Source of the DNA: CAVXAE01 sp044225565
GTDB lineage: Bacteria > Pseudomonadota > Gammaproteobacteria > Steroidobacterales > Steroidobacteraceae
Assembly: GCA_044225565.1 (NCBI GenBank)
Contig: JBGAIL010000032.1
Location: 1 to 33,589 of the forward strand
Direction: 5' to 3'
DNA length: 33,589 nt
How positions within the stretch are numbered: position 1 is the first letter of the stretch; the number at the start of each line of letters is the position of its first letter. Below, piece after piece: positions 30,967 through 33,589 of the stretch. Below the pieces are notes generated by a model that saw only the letters and a program-made list of their open reading frames with translations, was not told where the DNA came from and did no database searches. A program made the translations under genes and the position numbers.

Positions 30967-32250
30967 ATGAAAAAGAACTGGCTGATCGCCGCAGGCGTCG
31001 TGCTGGCGCTGGTCTCGGCCTTCCTCTACTACCGTCACTCGAAGAGCGAGAAAGCTCCTCCCTACCGGTTCGCCACCGTGGAACGAGGGGACCTGGAATC
31101 GGCCGTCTCCGCCACGGGCACGTTGAGCGCGGTCACTTCCGTACAGGTCGGCACGCAGGTGTCGGGCCAGATCGCCGCCATGTTCGTGGATTTCAACGAT
31201 CGCGTGAAGAAAGGGCAGCTCATCGCGCGCATCGATCCCACTCTCCAGGAGCAGGCGGTGCAGGATGCTCAGGCGGGCCTCGACCGCAGTCGTGCGGAGC
31301 TCTCCCGCACCAGCGAGGAGTATCAGCGCAACAAGAGCCTGTTCGAAGGCAAGGTGCTCACCGAAGTCGAATTCAACACCGCGAAGTACGCTTACGAGGT
31401 CGCCGCGGCGAACGTGAAATCCGCGCAGGTGGCGCTCGCCCGCGCGCGCCGCAACCTCGCATACACTTCCATCTATGCGCCGGTGGACGGCGTGGTCATC
31501 GAGCGGAACATGGACGTCGGGCAGACCGTCGCCTCCAACTATTCCGCGCCGCAGCTCTTCCTGATCGCGAAGGATCTCTCGGAGATGCAGATCCTCGCCT
31601 CCGTGGACGAGAGCGACATCGGCCTCATCCAGGACGGCCAGAAAGTACGCTTCTCCGTGCAGGCCTATCCCAGTCGCAGCTTCGAAGGCACGGTCAAGCA
31701 GGTGCGGCTGCAGTCGAAGACCACGGAGAACGTGGTGAACTACACGGTCGCCGTCGCGGTGCAGAATCCCGACGGCAAGCTGCTGCCGGGCATGACGGCC
31801 ACGGTGGAATTCCTCACGGGGTCCGCGTCGAACGTGCTCATGGTGCCGAACGCGGCGTTGCGCTTCCGCCCGCCGCAGGAAGAGATGGAGAAAGCACGGG
31901 GTGAGGGTTTTGCGGCGGCGCGCGCCGCGATGGGCGATCGCGCGGGCGGCGGTCCGGCTGCTGCGCGTGAGCCGGGCGCCACTGGCGCAGGAGGCGTTGC
32001 CGGCATGGCCGGCCACATGGGCGGCCGAAGGGCTGAGCACATGGGCATGCTCTGGTACCTCGACGCCGGCGGCGATCTCGCGATGGAACGGGTGCGCACC
32101 GGCATCACCGATGGCCAGAAGACCGAAGTGTCCGGCCGCCAGCTGAAGGAAGGCCAGCAGGTCATCGTCGGCGCCACGCAATCCACGCAGAACGCGGGCG
32201 CGGGGCTCTTCCAGCCCACCATGCCCGGCCCCGGCGGCCCCAGGCGCTGA
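30967..32250 (+). CDS. macA: MacA-like periplasmic adaptor (HlyD family) of an ABC exporter
   Basis: A 427-aa membrane-fusion protein. An N-terminal anchor (WLIAAGVVLALVSAFLYY) is followed by a split lipoyl domain (GTLSAVTSVQVGTQVSGQIA; later YTSIYAPVDGVVIERNMDVGQTV). A coiled-coil hairpin runs from about 95 to 165, with a beta-barrel and membrane-proximal part to the end. It links the MacB-type transporter to a TolC-like outer-membrane channel, which is not in view. An odd feature is a 60-residue Gly/Ala/Met/His-rich insert (302-361; GMAGHMGGRRAEHMGM) between the barrel and the membrane-proximal domain. It starts a three-gene operon with the ATPase 5 bp downstream. Confidence 0.92.
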   Translation: MKKNWLIAAGVVLALVSAFLYYRHSKSEKAPPYRFATVERGDLESAVSATGTLSAVTSVQVGTQVSGQIAAMFVDFNDRVKKGQLIARIDPTLQEQAVQDAQAGLDRSRAELSRTSEEYQRNKSLFEGKVLTEVEFNTAKYAYEVAAANVKSAQVALARARRNLAYTSIYAPVDGVVIERNMDVGQTVASNYSAPQLFLIAKDLSEMQILASVDESDIGLIQDGQKVRFSVQAYPSRSFEGTVKQVRLQSKTTENVVNYTVAVAVQNPDGKLLPGMTATVEFLTGSASNVLMVPNAALRFRPPQEEMEKARGEGFAAARAAMGDRAGGGPAAAREPGATGAGGVAGMAGHMGGRRAEHMGMLWYLDAGGDLAMERVRTGITDGQKTEVSGRQLKEGQQVIVGATQSTQNAGAGLFQPTMPGPGGPRR

Positions 32251-32255
32251 AGTCC

Positions 32256-33041
32256 ATGAGCGTCATCCGCGTCGGGGGCGTGACGAAGGACTACTTCATC
32301 GGCCGCAACCGAGTGCATGCGTTGCGCGGCATCGATCTCGAGGTGCAGGCCGGGGAGATGATCGCCGTGATGGGCGCATCCGGCTCGGGCAAGTCCACGC
32401 TCATGAACATCCTCGGCTGCCTCGATACGCCGACCTCCGGCGATTATTTCCTCGACGGCATCCGCGTCAACGATCTCGGCCGCAATGCGTTGGCGGACCT
32501 CCGCAACCGCAAGCTGGGGTTCGTGTTCCAGGGGTTCAACCTGCTCGCCCGCACCACCGCTCTCGAGAACGTGGAGCTGCCGCTGCTCTATGATCGCAGC
32601 GGCGAGCGCAAGGACACGCGGGCACTCGCGAGCGAGGCGCTGCGGAAAGTGGGACTCGAAGACCGCATGGACCACCAGCCGAGCGAGCTCTCCGGCGGCC
32701 AGCAGCAACGCGTCGCCATCGCACGTGCATTGGTGACGCATCCCACGCTGCTGCTGGCGGACGAGCCTACGGGCAACCTGGACAGCCACACGTCCGTCGA
32801 GATCATGGCGCTGTTCCAGGACCTGAACGACCAGGGCATCACGCTGCTCATCGTCACGCACGAGCCGGACATCGCCTCGTATGCCAAGCGGGTCGTCGAG
32901 GTGCGCGACGGGCGCATCATTCGTGACGAAGCGGTGGACGGCCGGCACCGCGCCCGGGACGATCTCGCCAGCATCCCGGACCCGGACGCGCCCCCAACGG
33001 CAACCACCCGCGCCGATCCAGCGAGGCAGCCTGGCGCATGA
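32256..33041 (+). CDS. MacB-type ABC transporter ATP-binding protein
   Basis: A 261-aa cytoplasmic ATPase of the LolD/MacB/FtsE class. Walker A is GASGSGKST (40-48), the Q-loop FQGFNLLART (91-100), signature LSGGQQQR (145-152), Walker B TLLLADEP (164-171), D-loop GNLDS, and the switch His in THEPD. A Pro/Ala/Asp-rich C-terminal tail of about 30 residues follows the fold. Here the ATPase and permease are separate genes, unlike the fused E. coli MacB. The stop overlaps the permease ATG (ATGA at 33038). It powers export of an unknown substrate such as a macrolide, peptide or siderophore. Confidence 0.94.
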   Translation: MSVIRVGGVTKDYFIGRNRVHALRGIDLEVQAGEMIAVMGASGSGKSTLMNILGCLDTPTSGDYFLDGIRVNDLGRNALADLRNRKLGFVFQGFNLLARTTALENVELPLLYDRSGERKDTRALASEALRKVGLEDRMDHQPSELSGGQQQRVAIARALVTHPTLLLADEPTGNLDSHTSVEIMALFQDLNDQGITLLIVTHEPDIASYAKRVVEVRDGRIIRDEAVDGRHRARDDLASIPDPDAPPTATTRADPARQPGA

Positions 33042-33589
33042 GAAAGTCGACCCTCATCAAGGTGGCCGCGCAGAGCATCCTGCGCAACAAGCTGCGCACC
33101 TTCCTCACCATGCTCGGCATCGTCATCGGCGTGGCGGCCGTCATCGTGATGGTGGCCGTGGGCTACGGTGCGCAGGCGAACATCGAGCAGCAGATCAACA
33201 ACCTCGGCACCAACATGATCATGGTGATGCCTGGGGCGAGCCGGCAAGGCGGCGTCAGCGGGGGCTCGGGCACCTACAACCGCCTGACGCTCGCCGACGC
33301 TGAGAAGCTGGAGCGCGAAGGCACCTTGCTCTCCGCAGTCTCTCCGGTAGTCAGCACCTTCGGCCAGGTCATCGGTGGCAACGGCAACTGGCGCTCGCGC
33401 ATCGACGGTGTCGCCGCCGAGTATCAGACCATCCGCGACCTGCACCTGGAGTCCGGTACCTGGTTCGGCGAGCCGGACGTGCGCGCGATGCGCAAGGTGG
33501 CCGTGCTCGGCAAGACCGTGGCGAACACGCTCTTTCCGGATGGCGATGCGGTCGGCCAGCAGGTGCAGATCCGCAACGTGCCTTTCATC
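33038..33589 (+). CDS. MacB-type ABC transporter permease, 5' part (cut by window end)
   Basis: 184 codons are visible from ATG 33038, with no stop before the window end. An N-terminal helix (NKLRTFLTMLGIVIGVAAVIVMVAVGYGAQ) is followed by the start of a MacB periplasmic core domain (NNLGTNMIMVMPGAS, LTLADAEKLE, VAVLGKTVANTLFP). These are hallmark strings of the FtsX-like/MacB permease family. It is translationally coupled to the ATPase gene. The remaining periplasmic domain and three helices lie beyond the window. Confidence 0.92.
   Translation, partial: MRKSTLIKVAAQSILRNKLRTFLTMLGIVIGVAAVIVMVAVGYGAQANIEQQINNLGTNMIMVMPGASRQGGVSGGSGTYNRLTLADAEKLEREGTLLSAVSPVVSTFGQVIGGNGNWRSRIDGVAAEYQTIRDLHLESGTWFGEPDVRAMRKVAVLGKTVANTLFPDGDAVGQQVQIRNVPFI

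Noticed and set aside
1..33589. tRNA, rRNA, CRISPR arrays, insertion sequences, phage or toxin-antitoxin genes
   Set aside because: Looked for on both strands; no cloverleaf, regular repeat-spacer pattern, transposase or integrase motif was recognised.

Overview
The window is a GC-rich, densely coded stretch of a Gram-negative chromosome. It encodes TonB-dependent outer-membrane receptors, a TonB protein, a FecR anti-sigma factor, a MacAB-type exporter and several lipoproteins. Gene content fits a gammaproteobacterium; I would guess the Steroidobacter/Nevskia/Xanthomonad side, but the sequence does not prove this. No tRNA, rRNA, insertion sequence, phage gene or CRISPR array was seen. No gap between genes exceeds about 300 bases. 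A 23-base run of N inside one gene, a 31-bp imperfect tandem duplication and two domain-internal deletions point to a draft, possibly metagenomic, scaffold. Any one of those lesions could be an assembly fault.

Layout. 1-3950: 3' end of a fecR gene, then a large STN-type TonB-dependent receptor closed by a strong terminator. 3968-8750, + strand: a crotonase-family enzyme, a DUF6624 lipoprotein, an ECF sigma factor, a di-heme cytochrome c lipoprotein behind a hairpin, and folE2. 8794-9135, - strand: a remnant of a hybrid histidine kinase whose receiver domain has lost its phospho-acceptor aspartate. 9222-14575, - strand: a D-glutamate-type catabolic block (dgcN, dgcA, an APC amino-acid permease, a gamma-butyrobetaine-hydroxylase-like Fe/2-oxoglutarate dioxygenase and an AraC regulator). 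A second, related AraC gene is divergent at 14758. 15716-16355: a broken peroxiredoxin-glutaredoxin hybrid gene. 16482-18297: two tiny membrane proteins translationally coupled to a MocR regulator. 18328-24007: a secreted PIG-L deacetylase, gamma-carbonic anhydrase, frameshifted EAL-HDOD gene, O-methyltransferase, small membrane protein, gap-containing gene and solitary ParB-like protein. 24027-25802: an exported M14 carboxypeptidase. 25875-30899: a Fur-box iron module (tonB, Fiu-like receptor, piuC, PepSY membrane protein). 30967 to the end: macA, the MacB-type ATPase, and a permease cut by the window edge.

How the genes work together. The clearest new signal is regulatory. A perfect 18-bp palindrome (CTGTCGCGATCGCGACAG) lies between dgcN and the divergent araC, and a 14-base match to it lies in front of the dioxygenase gene. 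The two sites are centred exactly 63.5 bp from their respective ATG codons. Both of those genes, and two others in the window, have a -10-like hexamer ending exactly 7 nt before the ATG and no Shine-Dalgarno, as expected of leaderless mRNAs. This ties the D-amino-acid genes, the dioxygenase and the AraC regulators into one proposed regulon, possibly a catabolic pathway for a D-glutamate- or betaine-like compound. The iron module is a conventional Fur-type uptake unit, but two of its genes appear to start at CTG.
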